Notes: a model not told the origin generated them from the sequence alone. A stretch of DNA of 64,000 bases from Psychromonas sp. Urea-02u-13 (GCF_002835995.1 NZ_PJBZ01000044.1:1-64000), one strand, 5' to 3'. Positions 36,699 to 46,203 are shown, counted from the stretch's first letter. Numbers and translations are program-made.

Positions 36699-37403
36699 GT
36701 GATAAAAGCAAAGGGCTATCATAATAATACTTCTGAACTAATTGAGCGACATACAGAATTAGTTAGAAAAATAGCCTATCATTTAATAGCAAGATTACCT
36801 GCAAGTGTACTTGTCGATGATCTTGTACAGTCAGGCATGATAGGCTTGCTGGAAGCTGCGCGTAATTTTGATGCAAGTAAGGGAGCAAGTTTTGAAACCT
36901 TTGCTGGCATTCGTATTCGTGGGGCGATGTTAGATGAGATGCGTCGGGGTGATTGGGTACCGCGTTCTGTGCACAAAAACAGTCGTAGTATTACCAGTGC
37001 AATAGCAGAAGTAGAAAAGCGAACTGGGCGGGATGCCAAAGAAGCTGAGGTTGCAGAGCAATTATCGCTGACATTAGCTGAATACCAGCATATGTTACGC
37101 GATGTTAACTGTGCAAAATTAGTTGCTTATGAAGATCTTGCTACCTCAGAAGAAGGGTTATGTAATGAGGCTGTTAATCATGACATAACATTCAATGAAG
37201 TGAGTGAAGAGCAGTTTGCAAGCAAGTTAGTTGCAATGATAAAGGAACTACCTGAGCGTGAAGCATTAGTGTTATCGCTTTATTATGACGAAGAGTTAAA
37301 CCTAAAAGAGATTGGTTTAGTTTTAGATGTGAGTGAATCGAGAGTGAGTCAAATTCATTCTCAGGCGTTACATAGGTTAAAGGCAAAGGCGCAGGCCGCT
37401 TAG
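36699..37403 (+). CDS. fliA: RNA polymerase sigma-28 factor FliA
   Basis: A 234-residue flagellar sigma factor starting at GTG 36699 with no gap from flhG. Region 2 includes VDDLVQSGMIGLLEAARNFD and FAGIRIRGAMLDEMRRGDWVPRS; region 4 includes LPEREALVLSLYYDEELNLKEI and SESRVSQIHSQALHRL. It would recognise the two TAAAGTTA-N11-GTCGATAA promoters upstream of the second flagellin. An anti-sigma gene flgM is not in the window. Confidence 0.96.
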   Translation: MIKAKGYHNNTSELIERHTELVRKIAYHLIARLPASVLVDDLVQSGMIGLLEAARNFDASKGASFETFAGIRIRGAMLDEMRRGDWVPRSVHKNSRSITSAIAEVEKRTGRDAKEAEVAEQLSLTLAEYQHMLRDVNCAKLVAYEDLATSEEGLCNEAVNHDITFNEVSEEQFASKLVAMIKELPEREALVLSLYYDEELNLKEIGLVLDVSESRVSQIHSQALHRLKAKAQAA

Positions 37404-37554
37404 ATAACATACAATCTTGGGCATTTGTTAAGAGATAAGTCACATTTGGCTCAAGAAGAAAAAAAAATATAGGTTTTAATTGTGCCTTTTTTAAATATTT
37501 ACTTATATTTTAAGTAAATAAAAACAAAGTTAAGTTTTTAGTTAGGGGAATGTT
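37404..37554 (+). other. Intergenic region between fliA and cheY
   Basis: A 151-bp AT-rich gap. It contains an imperfect inverted repeat around TTACTTATATTTTAAGTAA (37499-37517) and AGGGGAA just before cheY. I could not find a convincing sigma-28 or sigma-54 promoter, though a promoter for the che operon may lie here. Confidence 0.35.
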
Positions 37555-37938
37555 TTGGATAGAAATATGAAAGTGTTAATTGTTGATGATTTTTCAACAA
37601 TGAGAAGAATAATCAAGAACTTATTAAGAGATCTTGGTTTTACAAATACCTTTGAAGCGGATGATGGTAGTACTGCCTTGCCGATGCTGAAAGATGGCAG
37701 TTTTGAGTTCGTTGTAACGGATTGGAATATGCCTATTATGCAAGGGATTGATCTATTAAAAGAGATCAGAAAAGACCCTAAATTAAAACATCTTCCTGTT
37801 TTAATGGTAACTGCAGAAGCAAAACGAGAGCAGATTATCGAAGCCGCACAGGCTGGTGTTAATGGTTATATCGTTAAGCCGTTTACTGCGGGAACATTAA
37901 AAGAAAAATTAGATAAAGTATTTGAACGTTTAGGCTAA
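37555..37938 (+). CDS. cheY: Chemotaxis response regulator CheY
   Basis: A 127-residue single-domain receiver. The phospho-acceptor is Asp56 in VTDWNMP, with the acidic pair DD at 11-12 and Lys in GYIVKPF. The start TTG 37555 gives [13 protein letters not shown], matching Vibrio CheY, and AGGGGA lies five to six bases upstream; the alternative ATG at 37567 has no well-placed ribosome site. Phosphorylated by CheA, it binds FliM. Confidence 0.94.
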   Translation: MDRNMKVLIVDDFSTMRRIIKNLLRDLGFTNTFEADDGSTALPMLKDGSFEFVVTDWNMPIMQGIDLLKEIRKDPKLKHLPVLMVTAEAKREQIIEAAQAGVNGYIVKPFTAGTLKEKLDKVFERLG

Positions 37939-37949
37939 AGGGGAACCAT

Positions 37950-38705
37950 ATGGCCGATGAAATAGTGCCTCTCCTCTCAATAGCTCAAGCTAAAGCGTTA
38001 GTTGCTCACTTGGAAGCCAATGAGATAAGTGAAGCAAACGACTTAATAGTCAGCGCAACTGAAACTCCATCTGGAGATGGTCAAGTATTTGATAAAGTGG
38101 GTGAGTTAACGCGTGAGTTACATGACGCATTAGTCAGCTTTCAAAATGATACTCGATTGATTGATATGGCGGGTCAAGATATCCCTGACGCCAAAGACCG
38201 CTTAAATTACGTTATAGAAATGACTGATAAGGCTGCCAATAAAACAATGGACGCCGTTGATAATTGTTTGCCTATAGCGGATAAATTAATTGAAGAACTT
38301 GATGCAGTTAAACCGAGCTGGCAAGGGTTGATGAATAGAGATCTTGCATTAGCTGATTTTAAAACACTTTGTCATCAAGTTAATAGCTTAATTGAAAACT
38401 CATCGGTAAGTGCTATAGACCTCCGTGCTTCGCTAACTGATATTTTAATGGCACAAGACTTTCAAGATTTAACCGGACAAATGATCAGACGTGTGATCGA
38501 TTTAGTACAAGAGATTGAATCTAAATTAGTTGTTATTTTAACAGTTTGTAGTGCTAATGATAATAAGCCTGAACAGAAAGAAGAAACTGACGTTATACAG
38601 AAAGATATTGAAGCTGAAGGTCCTATCATGAATGCAGAAGAACGTGATGATGTGGTAAATGGGCAAGATGATGTTGATGATTTACTTTCTAGCTTAGGAT
38701 TTTAA
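37950..38705 (+). CDS. cheZ: CheY phosphatase CheZ
   Basis: A 251-residue helical protein. It contains the catalytic region with DILMAQDFQDLTGQMIRRVI, where the glutamine in QDFQDLTGQ is the residue that activates hydrolysis of CheY-P. The C-terminal DDVDDLLSSLGF is the CheY-binding helix. Between them is an acidic linker. It follows cheY after 11 bases. Confidence 0.94.
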   Translation: MADEIVPLLSIAQAKALVAHLEANEISEANDLIVSATETPSGDGQVFDKVGELTRELHDALVSFQNDTRLIDMAGQDIPDAKDRLNYVIEMTDKAANKTMDAVDNCLPIADKLIEELDAVKPSWQGLMNRDLALADFKTLCHQVNSLIENSSVSAIDLRASLTDILMAQDFQDLTGQMIRRVIDLVQEIESKLVVILTVCSANDNKPEQKEETDVIQKDIEAEGPIMNAEERDDVVNGQDDVDDLLSSLGF

Positions 38706-38715
38706 GGAAACGGAA

Positions 38716-40905
38716 ATGACATTTGAAGTAGATGAAGAGATTTTGCAGGACTTTTTAGTCGAAGCAGGAGAAATTTTAGAGTTGTTGTCAGAACAGCTAG
38801 TTGAGCTAGAGAATAACCCTAATGATACGGAGTTGCTCAATGCCATTTTCCGTGGTTTCCATACTGTAAAAGGTGGTGCTGGATTTTTATCACTGACTGA
38901 ATTGGTTGAAACATGTCACGGTGCTGAAAATGTATTTGATTGCTTACGCCAAAATAATCGTAGTGTTAGCTCATCATTAATGGATACTATTTTAGCTGCA
39001 CTGGATGTGATCAATGATCAGTTTCAATCGGTACAAGATGGTACTGTTGCAGTGCCCGCGCCTGAAAATATCGTTTCTGAATTACATCGCTTAAGCCGAC
39101 CTGAATCTGAAGACGTTGCTACACCTGAAGTGGTTGCGGAGCCAGTGGCAGAAGTCGCTGTTGAAGTTGTCAGCGATAGTGGTAGCGATACGATTGATGA
39201 TTTTGAATTTGATGCGCTTTTAGATGAGTTGCATGCTCAATCAGGATCAAGTATTGAAGCAAAACCGGCAAGCACTGAAAATGCAGAAATCAGTGAAGAT
39301 GAGTTTGAATCCTTATTAGATGAACTGCATGGTTCGGGTAAACATGCCACACCAGAAGCGACTAATGTTGCTCCTACAGCATCTACAACGATCGATGAGA
39401 TTGGTGATGATGAATTTGAATCATTATTAGATGAATTACATGGTAAAGGCGCACACAGTAGTGTTGCTGAAAGTGAAGCTAAGCCTATTATTGTGCAAAG
39501 TGGCGATGAAATTACTGATGATGAGTTTGAATCATTATTAGATGAATTACATGGTTCAGGAAAAAGTGCGCAAACGGGTATTGTACCGGAAGCAATTTCT
39601 CCGCAACCTGTCGCGGTTGCTCCGACGCCTAAAGCAGAACCTGTTAAAGCCGTTATTGCGCCTGCTGCACCTGCTAAAGTAGTACCAAAACCAGTTAAGG
39701 CGCCTGTCGCTAAAGCAGCACCGAAAGCTCCCGTTGCTAAAGCAGAGCCAACAGTACGTGTTGATACCGCCATTCTAGATGAAATTATGAATATGGTCGG
39801 CGAATTAGTATTAGTTCGAAATCGTCTTGTTAGTCTTGAAACAACCTCTGAAGATGAAGAAATATCTAGAGCGGTTGCAAATTTAGATATCGTAACTGGA
39901 GACTTGCAAGGCTCTGTTATGAAAACACGTATGCAGCCTATTAAGAAAGTATTTGGTAAGTTTCCACGTGTCGTTCGCGATTTAGCACGAACACTGGGTA
40001 AAGATATTCGTCTTGACCTCGTTGGAGAGGAAACGGATTTAGATAAGAACTTGGTTGAGGCATTAGCGGATCCTTTAGTGCATTTAGTCCGAAATTCGGT
40101 AGATCACGGTATCGAGATGCCTAATGTACGTATGCAATCAGGAAAAGATAAAGAAGGCGTGATATTACTTGCCGCTTCTCAAGAAGGTGACCATATTCTA
40201 CTGGTCATCGAAGATGATGGTGCAGGTATGGATGCTGAAAAACTAAAAAGCATCGCAATAGACAAAGGCATTTTAGATCAAGACGGTGCAGACCGCATGT
40301 CTGATAGAGAGGCTTACTCGCTTATTTTTGCTCCTGGTTTTTCTACCAAAGTAGAAATTTCAGATATATCCGGTCGTGGTGTCGGCATGGATGTTGTAAA
40401 AACAGGTATTACTAAACTAAACGGCACAATTTCTATAGATTCGCAACTTGGGAAAGGAACACGTTTAGAGATAAAAGTACCGTTAACATTAGCTATTTTG
40501 CCAACACTGATGATTGTCGTTTCTGAGCAAACATTTGCATTGCCACTAACGAACGTTAATGAAATTTTCCATCTTGATTTGGCAAAAACAAATATCGTCA
40601 ATAACCAATTAACCATTGTTATTCGTGATAAAGCAATACCTTTGTTTTACCTCAGCGACTGGTTAGCACCGAATAAACCTTCTGTTGAAAAAGGTAAAGG
40701 TGTTGGTCATGTAGTTATTGTTCAATTAGGCGTACAACAGGTAGCTTTTGTTGTTGATGCTTTATTAGGACAGGAAGAGGTTGTTATTAAAGCGCTTGAT
40801 AAGCTACTTTCAGGAACTCCTGGGATGGCTGGAGCAACGATCACTAGTGATGGTGGTATTGCATTGATTCTTGATTTACCAAGTTTATTAAAACATTACG
40901 CATAA
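38716..40905 (+). CDS. cheA: Chemotaxis histidine kinase CheA with LID-type repeats
   Basis: A 729-residue kinase. P1 (Hpt) has phospho-accepting His49 in FRGFHTVKGGAGFL. Residues 161-280 carry four repeats of an acidic DEFExLLDELHG motif, followed by an Ala/Pro/Lys-rich linker to about 345; no CheY-binding P2 domain is evident. P3 dimerisation begins at about 350. P4 kinase motifs are LVRNSVDHGIE (N box), DDGAGMD (G1) and GRGVGMDVVK (G2). P5, a CheW-like domain, closes the protein. In vibrios this linker region (LID) binds ParP and is needed for polar placement of arrays. Confidence 0.95.
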   Translation: MTFEVDEEILQDFLVEAGEILELLSEQLVELENNPNDTELLNAIFRGFHTVKGGAGFLSLTELVETCHGAENVFDCLRQNNRSVSSSLMDTILAALDVINDQFQSVQDGTVAVPAPENIVSELHRLSRPESEDVATPEVVAEPVAEVAVEVVSDSGSDTIDDFEFDALLDELHAQSGSSIEAKPASTENAEISEDEFESLLDELHGSGKHATPEATNVAPTASTTIDEIGDDEFESLLDELHGKGAHSSVAESEAKPIIVQSGDEITDDEFESLLDELHGSGKSAQTGIVPEAISPQPVAVAPTPKAEPVKAVIAPAAPAKVVPKPVKAPVAKAAPKAPVAKAEPTVRVDTAILDEIMNMVGELVLVRNRLVSLETTSEDEEISRAVANLDIVTGDLQGSVMKTRMQPIKKVFGKFPRVVRDLARTLGKDIRLDLVGEETDLDKNLVEALADPLVHLVRNSVDHGIEMPNVRMQSGKDKEGVILLAASQEGDHILLVIEDDGAGMDAEKLKSIAIDKGILDQDGADRMSDREAYSLIFAPGFSTKVEISDISGRGVGMDVVKTGITKLNGTISIDSQLGKGTRLEIKVPLTLAILPTLMIVVSEQTFALPLTNVNEIFHLDLAKTNIVNNQLTIVIRDKAIPLFYLSDWLAPNKPSVEKGKGVGHVVIVQLGVQQVAFVVDALLGQEEVVIKALDKLLSGTPGMAGATITSDGGIALILDLPSLLKHYA
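39196..39555 (+). repeat. Four-copy DEFExLLDELHG repeat in cheA
   Basis: Copies start at CheA residues 161, 194, 231 and 268 (spacing 33, 37, 37). The last three differ by at most one residue over 13. DNA copies are similar but not identical, so the repeat is kept by selection at protein level rather than being a recent duplication. Confidence 0.85.
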
Positions 40906-40917
40906 ATAGGAAATAAT

Positions 40918-42099
40918 ATGGCGATTAAAGTATTAGTTGTTGATGATTCGAGTTTTTTCCGCCGTCGAGTTAGTGAAATTATCAACGCGTCGCCAGCATT
41001 AGAAGTCATTGGTACTGCAAATAACGGTCAAGAAGCGATCGATATGGTTGCCAAGTTAAAGCCTGATGTTGTGACGATGGATATTGAGATGCCTGTAATG
41101 GATGGCATTACTGCAGTGAAGAAAATTATGGCAGTGACTCCATTGCCGATATTAATGTTTTCTTCACTTACTCACCAAGGGGCGAGTGCAACATTAGATG
41201 CTTTAGAAGCAGGGGCATGTGACTTTTTACCTAAAAAATTTGAAGATATAGCACGCGATAAAGAAGAAGCAATTAAGTTATTGCAACAACGTATACAAGC
41301 GATTGCATCTCGACGTGTTTCGCGTGTCGCTACTACTGCAACAGCAAGTAAAGCGCCACCTGTTACAGCTGTGAAGCCTGCTTTAAGTGCTTTACAAAAG
41401 CTTAATCAAAACAATTTAGCACCGAGTGCACGGGGCATAGCTCCGACCACTGCAAGTGCTCCAATAAAGCAGCCTATCGTCGCTTCTCCTATTGCTAATA
41501 AACGCTTTAAAGCATCAGGTAAGGGTTATGATGTATTAGCAATTGGAACATCAACGGGCGGACCTGTTGCATTGCAAAAAGTGCTAGCTGCGTTTCCTGC
41601 TAATTTCAAATTACCTATTTTATTGATTCAACATATGCCTGGTACTTTTACTAAAGCATTTGCTGACCGATTAAATGGGTTATGCAAAATCAGTGTAAAA
41701 GAAGCAAGCGATGGTGATATCTTAAAACCTGGTTGTGCTTATCTTGCTCCTGGTGGTAAACAGATGTTATTAGATGGGCGTGCCGGACATGGAAAAATAC
41801 GTATTCATGAAGGCAGTGAAAAGCTTAATTACAAGCCAAGTGTTGATATCACATTTGCATCTCTTTCTAAATTATATGGAAAAAAAGTGCTCGCTGTTGT
41901 CTTGACGGGTATGGGAGCGGATGGCCGTGATGGCGCACGTATGTTAAAAGAAAAAGGTGCTGAAATATGGGCACAAGATGAAGAAAGCTGTGTTGTATAT
42001 GGAATGCCACAGGCGGTTACTAAAGCGGGAATTGCGACTGAATCGCTACCGTTAGATCAAGTTGCCAAACGTATTCTCGTGGAACTGAAGCATGAATAA
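40918..42099 (+). CDS. cheB: Chemotaxis methylesterase CheB
   Basis: A 393-residue two-domain protein. The receiver has acidic residues at 9-10 and phospho-acceptor Asp55 ([12 protein letters not shown]). A long linker rich in Ala, Pro and Thr (about 135-195) leads to the methylesterase with Ser in [10 protein letters not shown], His in [18 protein letters not shown] and Asp in [10 protein letters not shown]. It removes methyl groups from chemoreceptors during adaptation. No cheR is present in the window. It overlaps motC by eight bases. Confidence 0.95.
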   Translation: MAIKVLVVDDSSFFRRRVSEIINASPALEVIGTANNGQEAIDMVAKLKPDVVTMDIEMPVMDGITAVKKIMAVTPLPILMFSSLTHQGASATLDALEAGACDFLPKKFEDIARDKEEAIKLLQQRIQAIASRRVSRVATTATASKAPPVTAVKPALSALQKLNQNNLAPSARGIAPTTASAPIKQPIVASPIANKRFKASGKGYDVLAIGTSTGGPVALQKVLAAFPANFKLPILLIQHMPGTFTKAFADRLNGLCKISVKEASDGDILKPGCAYLAPGGKQMLLDGRAGHGKIRIHEGSEKLNYKPSVDITFASLSKLYGKKVLAVVLTGMGADGRDGARMLKEKGAEIWAQDEESCVVYGMPQAVTKAGIATESLPLDQVAKRILVELKHE

Positions 42100-42850
42100 A
42101 CTAGGACTATCTGGCTTTGTTGTTATTATTTCTAGTATCTTATTTGCGCAAAGTTATCATGGTTCATCAATTTCGGGGTTGTTTGATCTCCCCGCTTTTT
42201 TGATTGTATTTGGTGGCACTTTTGGTGCCATTTTAGTGCAAACATCAAGTAAACAACTGAAACACGCATTAAGTTTATTACCACTTATTTTTACCTCTCC
42301 TACACACTCTCTCCCGCTGCAATCAAAAAAAATTCAAAAATGGTCTCAAAAATCACGCCAGCATGGCTTATTAAGTTTAGAGAAAGAAAACCAAGAAGAT
42401 CGTCAATTAGATCCCTTCACTAAAAAGGGGCTTTCGATGCTAATTGATGGCTGCGAACAAATGGCACTACAGGAGATATTGCAGCAAGATATCGACTTAG
42501 ATAGTGAACACCAAGAGCGTAGTGCACAACTTTATGAGTCAATGGGGGGTTATAGCCCAACGATTGGAATCATTGGTGCAGTGCTTGGATTAATACAAGC
42601 AATGACTTATCTTGATCAACCCGATAAATTAGGTGAAGGTATTGCGGTTGCTTTTTTAGCAACAATTTATGGTGTTGGTTTCGCAAATTTTATCTATTTA
42701 CCTATTGCGAATAAAATTCGCTTACGCTATCAATTTATTGCGCTCTATAAAGAGATGACATTAATCGGTTTGCTTGCGATTGCACATGGTGATAATGGCT
42801 TATTACTTGAACGTCGTTTGAATGGTTATATCGATAGAGCTTCTTATTAA
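42092..42850 (+). CDS. motC: Flagellar stator protein MotC (MotA family)
   Basis: A 252-residue four-helix stator subunit of the MotA/ExbB family. Membrane segments are at about 7-23, 33-50 ([16 protein letters not shown]), 152-172 ([18 protein letters not shown]) and 185-205. The location between cheB and parC matches motC of Pseudomonas, where the MotCD stator supports swarming. It overlaps cheB at the start and motD at the end (TAATG). Confidence 0.9.
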   Translation: MNKLGLSGFVVIISSILFAQSYHGSSISGLFDLPAFLIVFGGTFGAILVQTSSKQLKHALSLLPLIFTSPTHSLPLQSKKIQKWSQKSRQHGLLSLEKENQEDRQLDPFTKKGLSMLIDGCEQMALQEILQQDIDLDSEHQERSAQLYESMGGYSPTIGIIGAVLGLIQAMTYLDQPDKLGEGIAVAFLATIYGVGFANFIYLPIANKIRLRYQFIALYKEMTLIGLLAIAHGDNGLLLERRLNGYIDRASY

Positions 42851-43797
42851 TGCGTGTCCGCCCTCGTTCACGCATGCAGATGCATAAAGGCAATGACCTA
42901 CATCGCTGGACTGTTTCTTTTGCTGATTTTATGACCCTGATGTTTGCTGTTTTTGTGGTTTTATACGCTGTTTCTGTGAATGACAAAGAACAATATAAAG
43001 AAGTCATGGTTAGCATTCAGAACGCAAGTAAATTGCTTAATCAGTCTGTATTTACATCAAATAGAGAAGGGGTTTTAACCCATACTAGCAATAGTATTGT
43101 TGAAGATGCTGGTGTTGTTTTGGTTTCTAATGCTTTGCCAACACAAGTCCAGGCTAATGATGAACTTTCTGAAATTGAAACCTTAAAGTCAGGAAAAGAT
43201 TTAAGTAAAATAAAACTCGCCTTAGAAAAGCTATTTACTTCCGAATTAAAAAATCAAAGTGTTGAATTAGATCTCAATGGAGACTGGTTAACGCTTGAGA
43301 TGGGAGGTGACATTTTATTTTCAGGAGGCAGTCATACATTATTAAATTCAGCTGGAGATGTTGTAAAAAAAATATCTAAAGTGTTGATACCGGTTAATAA
43401 TTTATTACGTATTCGCGGTTATAGTGATCAAGAAACGATCCAAAATGAGATTTATCGTTCTAATTGGGAGCTTTCAGGAATGCGTGCTTTTAGCGTTTTA
43501 CATGCTTTAAATAGACAAGGAATAACGGGAGACAGGATGGTCGTAGAAGCTTATGGACGATTTTCTCCTGTATTAAATGAAAATAACCGTGTTGATTCTC
43601 TAAAAAGTCGTCGGGTTGTTATCGCGATCTCTAAATATGCAGTGGTAACAGTTGAGAAAAATAGTGATTTATCGGAAAATAAATTAATATCAAGTAGCAA
43701 GGCAAAGCAGATTGGACTATCGAATCAAGATAGCGAAACCATGCGTGAAGTCTACTTACCTAATAATCGATTAATTATAACCACAAGGCAGGAATAA
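42850..43797 (+). CDS. motD: Flagellar stator protein MotD (MotB family)
   Basis: A 315-residue single-pass stator subunit. Basic N terminus, then RWTVSFADFMTLMFAVFVVL with the ion-binding Asp26, followed by a plug/linker and an OmpA-like peptidoglycan-binding domain at about 180-275 (LRIRGYSDQE, SNWELSGMRA, VDSLKSRRVVIAIS). Which ion it uses, protons or sodium, cannot be settled from sequence alone; Pseudomonas MotCD uses protons. Confidence 0.9.
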   Translation: MRVRPRSRMQMHKGNDLHRWTVSFADFMTLMFAVFVVLYAVSVNDKEQYKEVMVSIQNASKLLNQSVFTSNREGVLTHTSNSIVEDAGVVLVSNALPTQVQANDELSEIETLKSGKDLSKIKLALEKLFTSELKNQSVELDLNGDWLTLEMGGDILFSGGSHTLLNSAGDVVKKISKVLIPVNNLLRIRGYSDQETIQNEIYRSNWELSGMRAFSVLHALNRQGITGDRMVVEAYGRFSPVLNENNRVDSLKSRRVVIAISKYAVVTVEKNSDLSENKLISSSKAKQIGLSNQDSETMREVYLPNNRLIITTRQE

Positions 43798-43799
43798 CG

Positions 43800-44573
43800 T
43801 TGTTAGTTTGGACTGTAGCAAATCAGAAAGGTGGCGTTGGCAAAACAACCACAGTGATATCATTAGGCGGTTTGTTAGTTGAACGTGGCTTTCGTGTATT
43901 ATTAATTGATACGGACCCTCATGCGTCATTAACGAGTTACTTGCAATATGACTCTGATCATTTACCTGTCAGCCTATATGATCTTTTTCAAGAACCGGCA
44001 CAAAACAAAGCACAACTAGAACAGGTTATTTTACCCACAGAAATAGATAATTTATCGCTTATTCCTGCTTCAATGGCGCTCGCAACATTAGATCGTGTGT
44101 TAGGTGATAAAGAGGGCATGGGACTGTTTCTAAAAAAACAATTAATGCTTATCGAAGATGATTACGACGTTGTTCTGATTGATTGTCCGCCTGTATTAGG
44201 GGTGATGATGGTGAATGCATTAGCTGCTTGTGATAAGATTTTAGTGCCCGTACAAACTGAATTCCTTGCTTCAAAGGGATTAGAGCGTATGGTGAAAACA
44301 TTACAAATAATGCAAAAATCTCGCGACTCCAACTTTAACTACTGTATTATTCCTACCATGTTCGATAAACGAACACGCGCATCACTAAATACATTAAGTG
44401 ATTTAAAAGCAACTTACGCAAGTAATGTTTGGAGCGGTGTTATTCCTATTGATACTAAGTTTAGAGATGCAAGTTTAAAACATTTGCCTGTTTCTCTTTA
44501 TTCGCACAATTGTCGTGGTGCTTTTGCCTATGAAACATTGCTTAACCACCTGTTACAAATAGAGCCCTATTAA
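43800..44573 (+). CDS. parC: Chemotaxis array positioning ATPase ParC (ParA-like)
   Basis: A 257-residue ParA-type ATPase starting at TTG 43800 (LVWTVANQKGGVGKTTTV) with AGGCAGGAA upstream. Walker A is KGGVGKTTT, with LLIDTDPHASL and VVLIDCPPVLGV. In Vibrio, ParC forms a polar gradient and recruits chemotaxis arrays; this is not a plasmid partition gene because no parB or parS sits nearby and parP follows at once. Confidence 0.9.
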   Translation: MLVWTVANQKGGVGKTTTVISLGGLLVERGFRVLLIDTDPHASLTSYLQYDSDHLPVSLYDLFQEPAQNKAQLEQVILPTEIDNLSLIPASMALATLDRVLGDKEGMGLFLKKQLMLIEDDYDVVLIDCPPVLGVMMVNALAACDKILVPVQTEFLASKGLERMVKTLQIMQKSRDSNFNYCIIPTMFDKRTRASLNTLSDLKATYASNVWSGVIPIDTKFRDASLKHLPVSLYSHNCRGAFAYETLLNHLLQIEPY

Positions 44574-45227
44574 ATGAAGAACCATAACGATGAAGCGATG
44601 GCGAGTTATTTTAACTCGATGTTAAATGAGAAACCTTCTACGCAGGTGATGGTTGAAACACCAGAAGAATCAATAACAGTTAATGTTTCTTCTTTACCTG
44701 AAAACTTAGTTTTTTCTGAAGTTGAAACTTCCGTTGAACAAGCTATTGAGCCACAAAAAACAGAAGCTAGCTGGAAAAACATTAGCACTGAAAAAGAGTT
44801 TCAAGTGTTATTCTTTGAATTGTCAGGGCTGACATTTGCAGTGCCATTGACGGATTTAGGTGGTATTCATCATCTGGATGACTCGATGAATTCTTTGTTT
44901 GGTAAGCCACCTTGGTTTTCTGGTGTAATGACACACAACGACTCGCTGTTTAATATTGTTGATACCGCTAAATGGATTAACACAGGTCAATCTTCTGAAA
45001 CATTAACTTATAGCCATTATATTATATTGGGGGCTACGAAGTGGGGCCTTTCTTGTGAAAAATTATTAGGCACTGAGATGTTAACTCACTCACAAGTTAA
45101 ATGGCGAGAGAGTGAAGGAAAGCACCCTTGGCTGGCGGGTATGGTGAAGGAAAAGATGTGTGCTTTAATACATGCCGAAGAATTAGTTAAACTATTGAAT
45201 AGCGGAATGAATATTCATGGGCATTAG
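44574..45227 (+). CDS. parP: CheW-like array tether ParP
   Basis: A 217-residue protein with a variable acidic N-terminal half and a C-terminal CheW-like (AIF) domain at about 75-215, with FFELSGLTFAVPLTDLGGIH and WGLSCEKLLGTEML. In vibrios ParP bridges ParC, CheA and receptors, and stops CheA leaving the arrays. The CheA upstream carries the matching repeat region. It begins directly after the parC stop. Confidence 0.88.
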   Translation: MKNHNDEAMASYFNSMLNEKPSTQVMVETPEESITVNVSSLPENLVFSEVETSVEQAIEPQKTEASWKNISTEKEFQVLFFELSGLTFAVPLTDLGGIHHLDDSMNSLFGKPPWFSGVMTHNDSLFNIVDTAKWINTGQSSETLTYSHYIILGATKWGLSCEKLLGTEMLTHSQVKWRESEGKHPWLAGMVKEKMCALIHAEELVKLLNSGMNIHGH

Positions 45228-45294
45228 AACTGGAAAAATTACAGTTAAGAACTAAAATAAATTTATTAATGTAATAAATCGGATAGAGAATATT

Positions 45295-45783
45295 ATGAAT
45301 AGAGATAGCAATAAATCAGAAAGTGGTTCAGACGACGAAGTATTCCAACGGGTTACCTTTCAGTTAGAAAATGAAACCTACGGAATTAATGTAATGCAGG
45401 TTCAAGAAATTCTGCGTTATAGCGAAATTGCTGCCGTACCAGGAGCACCTGATTACGTATTAGGTATTATTAATTTACGTGGTAATGTCGTGACTGTCAT
45501 TGATACCCGTTCTCGCTTTGGTTTAATGCCTGCAGATATTACTGATAATAGCCGTATTGTTATCATCGAAGCTGAAAAGCAAGTGATCGGTATTTTAGTT
45601 GATAGTGTTGCGGAAGTGGTTTACCTGAAAAAATCAGAGATGGAAGTTGCACCGCATGTTGGAACGGAAGAAAGTTCACAATTTATACAAGGTGTCACTA
45701 ATAGAGACGATGGTTTACTTATTTTAGTTGATTTAAACAAGTTACTCAGTGAAGATGAATGGGATGAATTAAGCCTCCTATAA
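45295..45783 (+). CDS. cheW: Chemotaxis coupling protein CheW
   Basis: A 162-residue coupling protein linking receptors to CheA. Typical motifs: FQLENETYGINVMQVQEIL, YVLGIINLRGNVVTVIDTR, and GILVDSVAEVV. The N-terminal 18 residues are polar. A 67-bp gap before it holds a small inverted repeat AACTG/CAGTT (45229-45247). Confidence 0.95.
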   Translation: MNRDSNKSESGSDDEVFQRVTFQLENETYGINVMQVQEILRYSEIAAVPGAPDYVLGIINLRGNVVTVIDTRSRFGLMPADITDNSRIVIIEAEKQVIGILVDSVAEVVYLKKSEMEVAPHVGTEESSQFIQGVTNRDDGLLILVDLNKLLSEDEWDELSLL

Positions 45784-45795
45784 ATTGAGTGAATA

Positions 45796-46188
45796 ATGTA
45801 CTTACAATACCTCCCTTGGCTAACCTTAGTGTTAGCCTTTGTTTTTTTTATTATTAGTTATCTTTTAATTCAAAAACAAGCTAAAAAAAATCACGCTTTA
45901 GAGTTGCTCGTAAAGTCACTATTAGAAAGTAATAACCAATTTAAGCAACAGTTTGTTGAATTGTATTCTGGCAGTATAGGAATGGGAAAAAAGATTCAGC
46001 ATTTAGAGTCTCTGATTAAAAAAACGCAAGAAAACCAGCAAAACTTAGTGGCGCAAGCTCCCGAAAACCGCCTTTATACGCGTGCGGTTAAAATGGTTGA
46101 ACTTGGCGCTACTATTGATGAGTTGATGTCTGAGTGTGAGTTGCCTCGTGCTGAAGCTGAACTACTGCTTAATTTACACAAGAAATAA
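45796..46188 (+). CDS. DUF2802 membrane-anchored protein
   Basis: A 130-residue protein with an N-terminal transmembrane helix (about 7-25, WLTLVLAFVFFIISYLLI), a coiled coil (about 30-85) and a C-terminal helix-turn-helix-like segment (VKMVELGATIDELMSECELP followed by AEAELLLNLHK). DUF2802 genes regularly close the flagellar/chemotaxis cluster after cheW in Vibrio, Shewanella and Pseudomonas. Function is unknown; position suggests a part in polar array or motor function. Confidence 0.75.
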   Translation: MYLQYLPWLTLVLAFVFFIISYLLIQKQAKKNHALELLVKSLLESNNQFKQQFVELYSGSIGMGKKIQHLESLIKKTQENQQNLVAQAPENRLYTRAVKMVELGATIDELMSECELPRAEAELLLNLHKK

Positions 46189-46203
46189 TCCCCCATCTAG
46201 CAA

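Noticed and set aside
39196-39555. Regular repeats considered as a CRISPR array
   Set aside because: They lie in frame inside cheA with conserved amino acids, and spacers are also coding.
39237-39773. 178-codon reverse frame opposite cheA with apparent repeats (SSNNDSNSSS)
   Set aside because: The repeats are the complement of the CheA DEFExLLDELHG repeats; no start signals.
43800-44573. ParA-like gene as a sign of a plasmid or chromosome partition locus
   Set aside because: No parB, parS-like repeats or replication genes nearby; followed by a CheW-like parP, so it is the chemotaxis ParC.
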